A stretch of 64,000 nt of DNA from Sterolibacterium sp. (GTDB lineage Bacteria > Pseudomonadota > Gammaproteobacteria > Burkholderiales > Rhodocyclaceae): the NCBI GenBank assembly GCA_028713555.1, contig JAQTOA010000003.1:124001-188000 (forward strand), in the 5' to 3' direction. A program made the position numbers and the translations under genes. Shown here in pieces: positions 1 to 8,929 of this stretch. The first letter of the stretch is position 1. Each line of letters begins with the position of its first letter. The notes beneath the pieces are model-generated. The model saw only the letters and a list, made by a program, of their open reading frames with translations, had not been told where the DNA came from and did no database searches.

Positions 1-920
1 CCAGAGTCGTCTCATCCTTCAACCGCCAAGCCGTCCTGGAATTTGCCGTGTACGACACCGGGGTCGGCATCGCCGCGGACGAACTCGAGCGTATCTTCCG
101 TGCCTTCTACCAGACCGAAGCCGGCATCCGTCAGGGCGAGGGTACCGGCCTCGGGCTCACCATCAGCCGAGAATATGCCCGCCTCCTTGGCGGCGAACTC
201 ACCGCCGAGAGCACCCTCGGCCAAGGTTCCGTCTTCGAACTCAAATTGCCCGCAGTGATCCAGGAACAACCCGCTGCCGTGACACCCCATGGCCGCGTAA
301 CGGGCCTCACGCCCGGACAGCCCGCCTACCGGATCCTCATCGCCGAGGATGATCCGGTCAATCAGGAAGTGCTGAAGATGTGGCTAGAGGACGTCGGCTT
401 TGACGTCAAGGTAGCCGGCGACGGCAAGCAAGCGGTGGAAATATTCCGGCAATGGCAGCCGCACTTCATCTGGATGGACATCCGCATGCCGGTCATGGAC
501 GGTTTCGAGGCCACCCGCACCATCCGCGCCCTGCCCGGCGGGGAGACCATTCCCATCCTCGCCTTTACCGCCTCGGCCTTCGAGGAAGACCGCAAGGCCA
601 TCCTCGAAGCCGGCTGCAACGACGTGATGACCAAGCCACTCGAGGAGGATCGCCTGTTCGGCCTGATGGCTCGCTATCTGAACGCGCATTTCGAGTATGA
701 AGAGGCGCCATCGGCAGACGGCCCGGTAGCCGATTTCGGTGTGCTGTCCGAAGCGGATAGGAGCCGCTTGGGCGAAGCAGTCAGGATGCTCGATGTTGAG
801 ATGGCGCAGAGTATCGCTGGCGAATTGGAAAATGATTATCCGGCGGTGGCAAACCGATTGCGCGAACTGCTGGATCGTTACGACTTCGACGCGATACTCG
901 CCTGCGTGGCGCACCAGTGA
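1..920 (+). CDS. Hybrid sensor histidine kinase, C-terminal part (start outside window)
   Basis: The open frame enters from the left edge (codons from position 3) and ends at TGA 918-920, so only the C-terminal part is present. It begins inside a histidine-kinase ATPase domain, with the G1 box DTGVGIA and G2 box GTGLGL. A full receiver domain follows (about residues 105-225), with the acidic pair AEDD, the phospho-acceptor Asp in WMDIRMP and the conserved Lys in TKPLE. About 70 residues of uncharacterised helical tail close the protein. The architecture is that of a hybrid kinase that passes phosphate to its own receiver; the sensor part is not visible. The stop overlaps the start of the next receiver-kinase gene, so the two are probably co-transcribed and may share a pathway. 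Confidence 0.9.
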   Translation, partial: RVVSSFNRQAVLEFAVYDTGVGIAADELERIFRAFYQTEAGIRQGEGTGLGLTISREYARLLGGELTAESTLGQGSVFELKLPAVIQEQPAAVTPHGRVTGLTPGQPAYRILIAEDDPVNQEVLKMWLEDVGFDVKVAGDGKQAVEIFRQWQPHFIWMDIRMPVMDGFEATRTIRALPGGETIPILAFTASAFEEDRKAILEAGCNDVMTKPLEEDRLFGLMARYLNAHFEYEEAPSADGPVADFGVLSEADRSRLGEAVRMLDVEMAQSIAGELENDYPAVANRLRELLDRYDFDAILACVAHQ

Positions 921-2041
921 TGGGCCTTACCGAACTGAACATGGGATCGATCGTCATCGTCGACGACAACCCCAACAACCTGCATGTACTGAGCAGCATG
1001 CTGCAAACCGCTGGGTTCAAGATCCGGCCCGCGCTGGACGGGAAAGTGGCTTTGCGGAGCATCATGGCCAGTCCACCGGATCTGATCCTGCTGGACATCC
1101 GCATGCCCGGCATGGATGGCTATGAGATATGCAAGCAATTGAAAGCTGACGAGCAGACACGGGAGATCCCGGTCATCTTCATCAGCGCCCTGAATGAAAC
1201 CGAGGACATCGTGGCCGCATTCCAGGCCGGCGGTACGGACTACGTGACCAAACCCTTCCAGAAGGAAGAAGTCATGGCTCGGGTAAGGACTCATCTGCAA
1301 CTCTATCGCATGCAGCAGGCGGAGCGGAAGCAAATAGAGACCAAACTGGCCCAAAGCAAATCCGACTTGCGCCGCTTTGCCGAGGTCACCGCCCATCATC
1401 TGCAGGAGCCTGCCCGTCGCATGGCCAATTACGCCGGGCGCTTGCGTACGCAACTGGCCGGCCGTATCGACGACAGCGAAATACAGTTGTCACTCGACTT
1501 CATATGCAATCAAGCGCACTACCAGCTAAACCTGCTGAACGATGTCGAGTGCTATCTGGAAGCGGACCAGCCACGCGGCGAGATCAAGAGTGTTGATGCC
1601 AAAAGGACGGTTTCCGCGTTGCTGGAAAAAAAGGCGGTCTCCATCAGCGCGGCTGGCGCGGAAATCAACTGTGGCAATCTGCCGCACGCCCACATCGATG
1701 CCCCGCGCCTGGCTGAACTGTTCGGGATAGCGCTGGAAAACGCCCTGCGCTATGGCAAAGGAGAACGCCCACTGCGCATCACAATAGATGGCGAACGTCA
1801 CGGTCCGTTCGTTCGCTACCGAGTAAGCGACAACGGCCCCGGCATCGACGCGGAGTACCGTGAGCGAATGTTTCAAGTTTTTGAACGGATGGGTTCAAGC
1901 GGCGATGTTGCCAACACCGGCATAGGGCTGGCCATCATGCGCCGCATCGCGGAAAGCAGTGGTGGACGCGCCTGGATTGAAGAATCCTCGGGCGGAGGAT
2001 GTTGCGTACTGTTCGAATTATTGGCGGAGGAAACCTTTTGA
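920..2041 (+). CDS. Response regulator receiver-histidine kinase protein
   Basis: A 373-residue cytoplasmic protein with an N-terminal receiver domain (about residues 9-125; acidic pair VDDN, phospho-acceptor Asp59 in LLDIRMPGMDG, Lys in TKPF). A short coiled linker follows, then a HisKA-like dimerisation helix with AHHLQEPARRM in place of the usual SHDLQEP, and an ATPase domain (DNGPGID, GIGLAI). No membrane segment is seen. It resembles the receiver-kinase proteins found next to hybrid kinases, which take phosphate from a partner and phosphorylate a further regulator. ATG 920 overlaps the upstream TGA; a GTG at 917 and an ATG at 941 are alternatives. No output regulator is encoded nearby, so the target is unknown. 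Confidence 0.85.
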   Translation: MGLTELNMGSIVIVDDNPNNLHVLSSMLQTAGFKIRPALDGKVALRSIMASPPDLILLDIRMPGMDGYEICKQLKADEQTREIPVIFISALNETEDIVAAFQAGGTDYVTKPFQKEEVMARVRTHLQLYRMQQAERKQIETKLAQSKSDLRRFAEVTAHHLQEPARRMANYAGRLRTQLAGRIDDSEIQLSLDFICNQAHYQLNLLNDVECYLEADQPRGEIKSVDAKRTVSALLEKKAVSISAAGAEINCGNLPHAHIDAPRLAELFGIALENALRYGKGERPLRITIDGERHGPFVRYRVSDNGPGIDAEYRERMFQVFERMGSSGDVANTGIGLAIMRRIAESSGGRAWIEESSGGGCCVLFELLAEETF

Positions 2042-2376
2042 TTCCCACGGGCAGCATAACTTCGACTGAAGAAATGAGCCGGGGCCATCTTCAGCCAGGA
2101 CATCGTTTCGGCCCGCCTACGCTTGTTCAAGGAAAAGCATTATCAGTTACAACCCACCCTGAACGAGTAGCACCGCTCTCACGTTCGGCTGCTTTCTGGC
2201 GGTAACCAAGCGTGGGAAACGGCATACCCCATTGCTGAATGCATACGGAATGTCACTCTGGTATCCTAGTCACTCCAAGCCGTGACGCAACATGCTTTGC
2301 TTCAACCGGCCAGCCTTTCAGGCTAGCCGGTTAAGGCGGGCTGCGGAATTTAGAGCCTATTTGCAGGGAGACCCGC
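2042..2376. other. Intergenic region, 335 bp, with possible gene remnant
   Basis: No convincing gene. The plus-strand frame 2087-2170 reads like the natural end of a protein (RLRLFKEKHYQLQPTLNE, then stop), but the same frame is closed by stops just upstream. It could be the last piece of a decayed gene; I cannot name the family. The right half carries the hairpin listed separately. Short open frames here lack a ribosome site and a family signature. Confidence 0.4.
2304..2332. repeat. Near-perfect 13-bp inverted repeat before qor
   Basis: Arms 2304-2316 and 2320-2332 (AACCGGCCAGCCT / AGGCTAGCCGGTT) pair at 12 of 13 positions around a 3-nt loop. Neither side has a run of T, so it is not a standard intrinsic terminator. 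It ends 44 bp before the qor start and would lie in its 5' leader or promoter region. It could be an operator, a leader hairpin or a passive repeat. Confidence 0.55.
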
Positions 2377-3351
2377 ATGACCCACGCCATTCGCTTTTGC
2401 CAGACCGGTGGCCCGGAAGTGCTGCGCTGGGAGGAAGTCCCGCTGCCACCGCTGCCGGCCAACGAAGCGCGCGTCAAGCATCATGCGGTCGGCCTGAACT
2501 ACATCGATATCTATCATCGCAGCGGCCTATATCCCGTGCCGCTGCCCTCGGGCATCGGCTTGGAGGGTGCGGGGGTGGTCGAGGCGGTCGGCAGCGGGGT
2601 AACCGGTCTCCGGCCTGGTGATCGCGTGGCTTATGCCGGCGGGCCGCTCGGCGCTTACGCCGAGGCGCGCCACATGCCGGCTGACCGGCTGGTGAAGCTG
2701 CCGGATGCGCTGAGCTTCGAACAGGGTGCAGCGATGATGCTCCAGGGCATGACCGCGCAATACCTGCTGCGCCGCACCTACCGCGTCCAGCCGGGCGACA
2801 CCATCCTGATCCATGCGGCGGCCGGCGGGGTTGGCCTGATCGTCTGCCAGTGGGCCAAGGCGCTGGGCGCTCAGGTGATCGGCACGGTCGGCTCGGACGC
2901 CAAGGCGGCCTTGGCGAAAGCCCACGGTTGCGATCATGCGATCGTCTATACGCGCGAAAACTTCACCCAGCGCGTCAGGGAAATCACCGGCGGCGATGGC
3001 GTGCCGGTGGTGTATGACTCGCTCGGCAAGGATACTTTCATGGCTTCGCTCGACTGCCTGCGCCCGCTCGGCATGATGGTCAGCTTCGGCAATGCCTCCG
3101 GGCCGGTGCCGCCTTTCGATCTGGGAGAACTTGCCAAACGCGGCTCGCTATTTCTGACCCGGCCATCATTGTTTGCCTACGTTGCCAAGCGCAGCGATCT
3201 GACGCAATCAGCCGCTGAATTATTTGACATGGTCACTGCGGGCCATGTGAAAATCGAAGTGAACCAGACTTACGCGCTGAAAGATGCGGCTCAGGCGCAC
3301 ACCGACCTGGCCCTGCGCAAGACCACCGGCTCAACCCTATTGTTGCCCTGA
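2377..3351 (+). CDS. qor: NADPH:quinone oxidoreductase, zinc-free MDR family
   Basis: A 324-residue protein, the usual length for the zinc-independent quinone oxidoreductase (zeta-crystallin-like) branch of the medium-chain dehydrogenases. The family passes electrons from NADPH to quinones or other conjugated carbonyls in the cytoplasm. The N-terminal GroES-like domain has the family pattern GLNYIDIYHRSGLYP. The nucleotide-binding fold carries AAAGGVGLIVCQWAKALGA at about residues 148-166. Zinc-ligand cysteines of alcohol dehydrogenases are absent. The ATG at 2377 follows a good ribosome site (CAGGGAGA). A ParA-like gene starts 6 bp downstream, so they probably share a transcript, although no functional link is known. 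Substrate cannot be inferred. Confidence 0.9.
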   Translation: MTHAIRFCQTGGPEVLRWEEVPLPPLPANEARVKHHAVGLNYIDIYHRSGLYPVPLPSGIGLEGAGVVEAVGSGVTGLRPGDRVAYAGGPLGAYAEARHMPADRLVKLPDALSFEQGAAMMLQGMTAQYLLRRTYRVQPGDTILIHAAAGGVGLIVCQWAKALGAQVIGTVGSDAKAALAKAHGCDHAIVYTRENFTQRVREITGGDGVPVVYDSLGKDTFMASLDCLRPLGMMVSFGNASGPVPPFDLGELAKRGSLFLTRPSLFAYVAKRSDLTQSAAELFDMVTAGHVKIEVNQTYALKDAAQAHTDLALRKTTGSTLLLP

Positions 3352-3357
3352 CTAATT

Positions 3358-4008
3358 ATGACCATGCAATCTTTCCTCATTGCCAATCCCAAAGGTGGCG
3401 CCGGCAAAAGCACACTGGCCACCAGCCTGGCCGGCTGGTTCGCGCACCAGGGACGGCGTGTCATGCTGGGCGATATCGACCGCCAGCAATCGGCGCTGGA
3501 GTGGCTCAAGCGGCGGCCGCCGCTGTTGCCCCACATCGCCAGCTGGGACATGCACGCGGATGCTCCGGCGCATCCGCCGAAGGACACCACCCACGTGGTA
3601 CTCGACACTCCTGCCGGCCTGCATGGCAAGAAGCTCGCGCATGTCCTGAAGCAGGTGCAGCGCGTGATCGTGCCGCTCCAGCCATCGCTGTTCGACATCC
3701 TGGCGACGCGCACCTTTCTCGATGCCTTGCTCGAGGAAAAGGCGGTGCGCCGCCATGACGCCTTTATCGCCGTGGTCGGCATGCGCGTCGATGCGCGCAC
3801 GCGCGCGGCACAGGAGCTGGAACGCTTCCTGGCAACGCTCGGTCTGCCGGTCCTGACCACCTTGCGCGACACACAGAATTACGTGCAGGCGGCGGCGCAT
3901 GGCTTGAGCATTTTCGATCTGTCGGCATCGCGCGCCGAGAAGGACTGGGAGCAATGGCAGCCGCTGCTCGATTGGGTCGAGAAGCCGCTCATCAGCGTGA
4001 AATCATGA
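3358..4008 (+). CDS. ParA-family ATPase
   Basis: A 216-residue P-loop ATPase of the ParA/MinD superfamily. The deviant Walker A motif KGGAGKST lies near the N-terminus (about residues 11-18), the A' region is [13 protein letters not shown], and the Walker B segment is VVLDTPAG. It is a short ParA without an N-terminal DNA-binding helix and has no ParB neighbour, so it is more likely an orphan ParA that positions a cargo or complex than a chromosome segregation protein. Its stop overlaps the asnS start (ATGA), suggesting translational coupling. The ribosome site is weak; an internal ATG two codons later is possible. Confidence 0.85.
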   Translation: MTMQSFLIANPKGGAGKSTLATSLAGWFAHQGRRVMLGDIDRQQSALEWLKRRPPLLPHIASWDMHADAPAHPPKDTTHVVLDTPAGLHGKKLAHVLKQVQRVIVPLQPSLFDILATRTFLDALLEEKAVRRHDAFIAVVGMRVDARTRAAQELERFLATLGLPVLTTLRDTQNYVQAAAHGLSIFDLSASRAEKDWEQWQPLLDWVEKPLISVKS

Positions 4009-5405
4009 CCACTCTCAGTTGCAAGCAGATCCTCTCCGGGGCGGCCCCGCAGGACACCCTCGTCACCGTCAGGGGCTGGGTGCGCACGCGCCGCGATTCC
4101 AAGGCCGGCATTTCCTTTGTCAATCTGTCCGACGGTTCCTGCTTCAACCCATTGCAAATCGTCGCGCCCAGCACGCTCGCCAATTACCTTGATCAGGTGC
4201 TGCACCTGACCGCCGGCTGCGCAGTGGAAGCGACCGGCCAAATCGTCCCCGCCCAGACCAAGAATCAGGCCTTCGAAATGCAGACCAGCGAAATCAAGGT
4301 GATCGGCTGGGTCGACGATCCCGACACCTACCCGATCCAGCCCAAACCGCACAGCATGGAATTTCTGCGTGAAGTGGCGCATCTTCGGCCGCGCACCAAT
4401 GTCATCGGCGCTGTCACGCGGGTGCGCAACTCCATCGCGCAAGCCATTCACCGCTTCTTCCATGAGCGGGATTTCCTCTGGGTAAACACGCCCATCATCA
4501 CTTCCTCGGACGCCGAGGGCGCAGGCGAGCTGTTCCGGGTGTCGACGCTGGACCTCATGAATCTACCGCGCACACCGTCCGGCAAGGTGGACTTCTCGCA
4601 GGATTTCTTCGGCCGCGAGACGTTCCTGACGGTATCCGGCCAACTCAACGTCGAGGCCTACTGCCTGGCGCTTTCCAAGGTTTACACTTTCGGGCCGACC
4701 TTCCGCGCCGAGAACTCCAACACCAGCCGCCATCTCGCCGAATTCTGGATGATCGAACCCGAGATCGCCTTTGCCGATCTGGCTGACGATGCCACGCTCG
4801 CCGAGGCGCTGCTCAAGACCATCCTGCAAGCGGTATTGAACGAATGCCACGACGACATGGAATTCTTCGACGAGCGCATCGAGCCGGGCCTGATCGCCAA
4901 GTTGCGCGGCATCATCGACACGGAATTCGAGCGCATGGACTACACCGAGGCGATCGCCATCCTGGAGAAGTGCAAGGAGAAATTCGAGTTCCAGGTCAAA
5001 TGGGGTATCGACCTGCAATCCGAGCACGAGCGCTACATCGCCGAAAAGCATATCGGCAAGCCGGTGATCCTGATGAACTACCCGAAGGAGATCAAGGCGT
5101 TCTACATGCGCTTGAACGACGACGGGAAGACCGTGGCAGCGATGGACGTGCTGGCGCCCGGCATTGGCGAGATCATCGGCGGCAGCCAGCGCGAAGAACG
5201 CCGCGAAGTGCTCGACGCACGCCTGGCGGACAGCCAGCTCGACCCGCACCATTACGGCTGGTATCGCGACCTGCGCCGCTATGGCACGGTGCCGCATGCC
5301 GGCTTTGGCCTGGGCTTCGAGCGCACGGTGTCGTACATCACGGGTTTGAGCAACGTGCGCGACGTCATTCCCTTCCCGAGAACACCCGGCAGTGCGCGCT
5401 ATTGA
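4005..5405 (+). CDS. asnS: Asparaginyl-tRNA synthetase
   Basis: A 466-residue class IIb aminoacyl-tRNA synthetase that charges tRNA-Asn with asparagine. The length matches E. coli AsnS. The N-terminal OB-fold anticodon-binding domain (about residues 15-105) includes [20 protein letters not shown]. Class II motif 2 is [15 protein letters not shown], and motif 3 is [16 protein letters not shown] near the C-terminus. The reading frame is open further upstream, but ATG 4005, overlapping the previous stop, gives the family N-terminus. The genome also has gatCAB (41.8-45.1 kb). With a real AsnRS present, that amidotransferase is probably needed mainly for Gln-tRNA-Gln, if the glutamyl synthetase is nondiscriminating. 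Confidence 0.97.
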   Translation: MTTLSCKQILSGAAPQDTLVTVRGWVRTRRDSKAGISFVNLSDGSCFNPLQIVAPSTLANYLDQVLHLTAGCAVEATGQIVPAQTKNQAFEMQTSEIKVIGWVDDPDTYPIQPKPHSMEFLREVAHLRPRTNVIGAVTRVRNSIAQAIHRFFHERDFLWVNTPIITSSDAEGAGELFRVSTLDLMNLPRTPSGKVDFSQDFFGRETFLTVSGQLNVEAYCLALSKVYTFGPTFRAENSNTSRHLAEFWMIEPEIAFADLADDATLAEALLKTILQAVLNECHDDMEFFDERIEPGLIAKLRGIIDTEFERMDYTEAIAILEKCKEKFEFQVKWGIDLQSEHERYIAEKHIGKPVILMNYPKEIKAFYMRLNDDGKTVAAMDVLAPGIGEIIGGSQREERREVLDARLADSQLDPHHYGWYRDLRRYGTVPHAGFGLGFERTVSYITGLSNVRDVIPFPRTPGSARY

Positions 5406-5431
5406 TGATTCCATTTGCGGATGGCAATGTA

Positions 5432-5869
5432 ATGTCCTTAAGAAACCACAGCCCTGTTCTATCCTGCATGACAGCAATTGTCTTGTCCATGCTGGCTTTT
5501 CCCTGTCTGTCGGCAAAAAAGCCCGAACCGTCTCCCTTTAATGGCGACTTGACCACGCGAGCAATCAAACACGGAGCAGAGTGCCCATTACCCAAGGCTC
5601 GCCCGTGCATCATCAAGAAGCCTGTCGGCAAGGGCTACCGGGTATTAACCCAAGGCGCGAACCTTGAAGACCTGGGTGAATTTTGGCTGGCCGATCTGAC
5701 CAAGCTGAAAGACCCGAAGAGCAATCGGGCAACGCTGCTCATTTGGGGAAGTAACGACGACCTGCATGAAATCGAAATTCTGTTCCCCAAGGAAGCCACG
5801 GTGAAAACTCAGAAAGCTCCCCAGGAACCCGCAACACCCAAGGAAGAAGAAAAAAAGACGCCCCCTTGA
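5432..5869 (+). CDS. Small secreted protein of unknown function
   Basis: A 145-residue protein with a clear Sec signal peptide: short basic start (MSLRNH), hydrophobic stretch and cleavage region CLSA just before KKPEP. The mature part has a short cysteine pair (CPLPKARPC) and a charged, proline-rich tail (EPATPKEEEKKTPP). I do not recognise a family. ATG 5432 gives the cleanest signal peptide; ATG 5405, overlapping the end of asnS, would add nine residues. Exported and probably periplasmic is as far as the sequence goes. Confidence 0.65.
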   Translation: MSLRNHSPVLSCMTAIVLSMLAFPCLSAKKPEPSPFNGDLTTRAIKHGAECPLPKARPCIIKKPVGKGYRVLTQGANLEDLGEFWLADLTKLKDPKSNRATLLIWGSNDDLHEIEILFPKEATVKTQKAPQEPATPKEEEKKTPP

Positions 5870-5919
5870 AAAGACTTCGGGCAGTAGCAGCAGTGAAATC
5901 TTAAGCGAGAAGAATCAGC

Positions 5920-6927
5920 TCAGGTCTCATCGCTTTCGCCCGAACCGCAGGCGGCACGCTGCAAGCGGTCGATCACGGCCAGCCACTCGTCCGTCATAGG
6001 CGGCGCTTCGACCAGGATCAGGTCGCTGCCGGCCGCATCCAGCACCCGCAACTGGGCGTACAAGTCATGGGCATAAGCGCCGGCTTCGCTTGCCGCAGCA
6101 TGCCATGCCAGACCTGGGGCAGCGATGACTTTCACGCTGCGTGCCAGCACCGCCAGGCGCAGGCCGGCCGCCAGGGCGTCCTTGATTGCACCGGCCAGTT
6201 GATTGCGGTCAACCAGTCGCAAAGGGGTCTGCGGAGCGTAGTGCGCCGTGTCCGAACCCGCAACTCGAGGCGTGGCAATATCCGCGTGCTCAGCTTTCCC
6301 GGCCAACGCAGCCACACCGAGCACGCGGGCAATGGCAACAGCGGTAATGGCGCCGGGGCGCAACACACGCGGCACGGCGCAGGAAAAATCGATGATGGTG
6401 GATTCGATCCCGACCGCACATGCCCCCCCGTCGAGTACCAGAGATACCTTCGCGCCGAGTTCGGCACGCACGTCGGTGACGCTGGTTGGGCTGATCCGGC
6501 CGTAGCGATTGGCCGATGGTGCAGCCAGCCCGGCAACATGCCCAGCCCTATTGCCGAATTCACGCAGCAGCGCCAGCGCCAGAGGGTGGTTCGGCACCCG
6601 CAAGCCGACTGTATCTTGGCCACCGGTCACGGCATCGAGCACATGCGGCTGGCGTTTAAGGATCAGGGTCAGCGGTCCGGGCCAGAAGGCGCTAGCCAGT
6701 TGTCGAGCGGCAGCGGGAACATCCCGAGCCCAAGCGTCAAGCGCCTGGGCATCGGGCAGATGAACGATCAGCGGGTGGTCGGCGGGACGCCCCTTGGCGA
6801 CAAATATCTTGGCCACCGCATCAGGATTGGTGGCATCCGCCGCCAGACCGTAGACGGTCTCGGTGGGAATCGCCACCAGCTCGCCGGCACGCAACAGCGC
6901 AACGGCGCGGGCGATCTCCTCGTTCAT
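5920..6927 (-). CDS. Threonylcarbamoyl-AMP synthase, Sua5 type
   Basis: A 335-residue protein with an N-terminal YrdC/Sua5 domain (about residues 5-195) and a C-terminal Sua5 domain, as in the long Sua5 form rather than the short TsaC. The enzyme makes threonylcarbamoyl-AMP from threonine, bicarbonate and ATP, the first step of t6A37 modification of ANN-decoding tRNAs. Seen motifs are PTETVYGLAADA, KGRPADHPLIVHL and the GIESTIIDFS segment. Its start follows the purE stop after one base, and it is the last gene of a folD-purE-sua5 run, so one transcript is likely. The link with purine and folate genes is positional only. Confidence 0.93.
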   Translation of the reverse strand: MNEEIARAVALLRAGELVAIPTETVYGLAADATNPDAVAKIFVAKGRPADHPLIVHLPDAQALDAWARDVPAAARQLASAFWPGPLTLILKRQPHVLDAVTGGQDTVGLRVPNHPLALALLREFGNRAGHVAGLAAPSANRYGRISPTSVTDVRAELGAKVSLVLDGGACAVGIESTIIDFSCAVPRVLRPGAITAVAIARVLGVAALAGKAEHADIATPRVAGSDTAHYAPQTPLRLVDRNQLAGAIKDALAAGLRLAVLARSVKVIAAPGLAWHAAASEAGAYAHDLYAQLRVLDAAGSDLILVEAPPMTDEWLAVIDRLQRAACGSGESDET

Positions 6928-6928
6928 G

Positions 6929-7432
6929 CTAGGGTAAATCGGGCAGCGTCTTCGCCAGCACTTTCTCGGTCTGCTGGCGGCGAAATTCCGCCAGTTTGCG
7001 CGCCAGCTTGGCGTCGTTCAGGGCCAGCAGGGAGACGGCGAACAATGCGGCGTTGAGGGCCCCCGCCTCGCCGATGGCAAAGGTGGCGACCGGAATGCCG
7101 CCGGGCATCTGCACCGTCGACAATAGAGAATCGAGTCCCTGCAGATGCTTGGAGGACATCGGCACGCCCAGCACCGGCAGCGTGGTCTGGGAGGCCAGCA
7201 CGCCGGCCAGGTGCGCGGCGCCGCCGGCGGCGCCGATCAACACCTGGAGACCGCGTCCGGCTGCGTTGGTGGCGTAATCGAGCGCCGCGTGGGGTGTGCG
7301 ATGCGCAGAGAGTACCTTGGCCTCATAGACGACGCCGAAATCCTTCAGCGTCTGGGCGGCGGCGCGCAGCACCGGCCAGTCGGAATCGGAACCCATGACA
7401 ATGCCGATCAACGGTTGGGGCGTAGTCTTCAT
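6929..7432 (-). CDS. purE: N5-carboxyaminoimidazole ribonucleotide mutase
   Basis: A 167-residue class I PurE, which moves the carboxyl group of N5-CAIR to give CAIR in purine synthesis. The phosphate-binding loop GSDSDWP is at about residues 14-20, the catalytic region is SAHRTPH, and [11 protein letters not shown] and PVLGVPM follow. The start overlaps the folD stop (ATGA). In many betaproteobacteria purE is followed by purK, the ATP-dependent carboxylase that makes N5-CAIR. Here the next gene is sua5, so purK must lie elsewhere. Confidence 0.96.
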   Translation of the reverse strand: MKTTPQPLIGIVMGSDSDWPVLRAAAQTLKDFGVVYEAKVLSAHRTPHAALDYATNAAGRGLQVLIGAAGGAAHLAGVLASQTTLPVLGVPMSSKHLQGLDSLLSTVQMPGGIPVATFAIGEAGALNAALFAVSLLALNDAKLARKLAEFRRQQTEKVLAKTLPDLP

Positions 7433-8289
7433 TGCTTTTCTCCAGCGGTGCGCTCGGCTGCCTCGATGGCGTTGGTGAGCAGCATGGTGATGGTCATTGG
7501 CCCCACCCCGCCCGGCACCGGGGTAATCAGGCCGGCCACCTCCTTGGCCGTTTCAAACTCCACGTCGCCGCATAGCTTTCCGTCGGCCTGACGGTTGATG
7601 CCGACGTCGATCACCGTCGCACCGGGCTTGATCATGGCACCCTTGATCATCTTCGCCCGGCCCACCGCCGCCACCAGGATGTCGGCGCGGCGGGTGTGGA
7701 AGGCCAGGTCCCTGGTTTGCGAATGGCATATCGTCACGGTCGCGCTGGCGCCGAGCAGCAGCATCGCCATTGGCTTGCCGACGATGTTGCTGCGGCCGAC
7801 GATGACCGCCTCGGCGCCGCGCAGATTGACGTTTTCCGATTTCAGCATCTGCATCACGCCGTACGGCGTACAAGGAATAAAGCGCGGCTGGCCCTGCATC
7901 AGCGCACCGACGTTTTCGGCATGGAAGCCGTCGACATCCTTCTCCGGCATGATCGCCTCCAGCACCGCATCCTCGTCGAACTGCGGCGGCAAGGGCAATT
8001 GCACCAGGATGCCGTGAATGTTTGAGTCGTTATTGAGCGCGGCGATGCGCTGAAACACTTGCGCTGGCTCGGCGTCGGCCGGAAATTCGTATTTCTCGGA
8101 ATGCACGCCGACCGTCTCGCAAGCCTTGATCTTGTTGCGCACATAGACCTGGGAGGCCGGGTCGCTGCCGACCAGGATCACCGCCAAGCCGGGCTGGCAG
8201 CCCTGCAAAGTGAGTTCGCTGGTGCGTACACGCAAGGCTTCGCGCAGTTTGGCGGAAAGGGCGTTGCCGTCGAGAATTTTTGCTGTCAT
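7429..8289 (-). CDS. folD: Methylenetetrahydrofolate dehydrogenase / methenyltetrahydrofolate cyclohydrolase
   Basis: A 286-residue bifunctional FolD that interconverts 5,10-methylene-, methenyl- and 10-formyl-tetrahydrofolate, giving one-carbon units and NADPH. Signatures are the catalytic Lys/Tyr region [30 protein letters not shown], the nucleotide-binding loop [14 protein letters not shown] and the end motif [15 protein letters not shown]. It is the first gene of the folD-purE-sua5 run. The link with purE makes sense because 10-formyl-THF is used twice in purine synthesis. The end of iorB lies 23 bp upstream on the same strand, so read-through from iorAB is possible. Confidence 0.97.
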   Translation of the reverse strand: MTAKILDGNALSAKLREALRVRTSELTLQGCQPGLAVILVGSDPASQVYVRNKIKACETVGVHSEKYEFPADAEPAQVFQRIAALNNDSNIHGILVQLPLPPQFDEDAVLEAIMPEKDVDGFHAENVGALMQGQPRFIPCTPYGVMQMLKSENVNLRGAEAVIVGRSNIVGKPMAMLLLGASATVTICHSQTRDLAFHTRRADILVAAVGRAKMIKGAMIKPGATVIDVGINRQADGKLCGDVEFETAKEVAGLITPVPGGVGPMTITMLLTNAIEAAERTAGEKQ

Positions 8290-8312
8290 GGGTATCAGTC
8301 CGTTGGGGTAGT

Positions 8313-8918
8313 CTAGGAATGAGCTTGCGCCGCGGCAGTGCGGCCGGCGGCGAAAGCCTTGCGGTTCATCTCCACCAGCTTCTCGCCCTTGCGCGCGAAA
8401 CGCTTGACGATGCAGGCCAGCAGCACCTCGGCGGAGAATGGCAGTTGATCGGCGATCACGCCGAGCATCACGGTGTTGCCCAGGCGCAGGTCGCCGAAGC
8501 TGCCGGCGATCGATGCGGCATCGAAGGACAGCGTGTTGATGCCGGACTTGTGCATGCTGCCAATGGGGTCGTCGGGATAACTGAATAAGCCCAGTTCAAC
8601 GATGGGAGGCACCAAACGGACCGCATTGACCAGCGCCAGTCCGCCGGAGCGCAGGTGTCCCATCCAACGCAGCGCTTCGGCCGCCTCGAAGCCAAGCAGT
8701 ATGTGCGCGGTACCCGGGGCGATTTGCGGCGACAGCACATGCGGGCCGAAGCGCAGGTGCGAGGTAACCACTCCGCCACGCTGCGACATGCCGGCAACCT
8801 CGGTTTTTTTGACGTCGTGGCCTTCGGCGATGGCTGCCTCGGCGAGAATTTCTGTGGCGGTCATGACGCCCTGTCCGCCGATGCCGCAGACCAGGATGTT
8901 GGTAATTGCCTTCGTCAT
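8313..8918 (-). CDS. iorB: Indolepyruvate ferredoxin oxidoreductase, beta subunit
   Basis: A 201-residue gamma-domain subunit of the 2-oxoacid:ferredoxin oxidoreductase family. The start [20 protein letters not shown] carries the family glycine loop (GIGGQG). With IorA it oxidatively decarboxylates aryl pyruvates (from Trp, Phe, Tyr) to aryl-acetyl-CoA, reducing ferredoxin. The frame is open further upstream inside iorA, but the ATG at 8918 gives the family N-terminus. It follows iorA by 11 bp. Reverse operation in an anaerobe cannot be excluded. Confidence 0.93.
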   Translation of the reverse strand: MTKAITNILVCGIGGQGVMTATEILAEAAIAEGHDVKKTEVAGMSQRGGVVTSHLRFGPHVLSPQIAPGTAHILLGFEAAEALRWMGHLRSGGLALVNAVRLVPPIVELGLFSYPDDPIGSMHKSGINTLSFDAASIAGSFGDLRLGNTVMLGVIADQLPFSAEVLLACIVKRFARKGEKLVEMNRKAFAAGRTAAAQAHS

Positions 8919-8929
8919 ATTGGTCTCGC

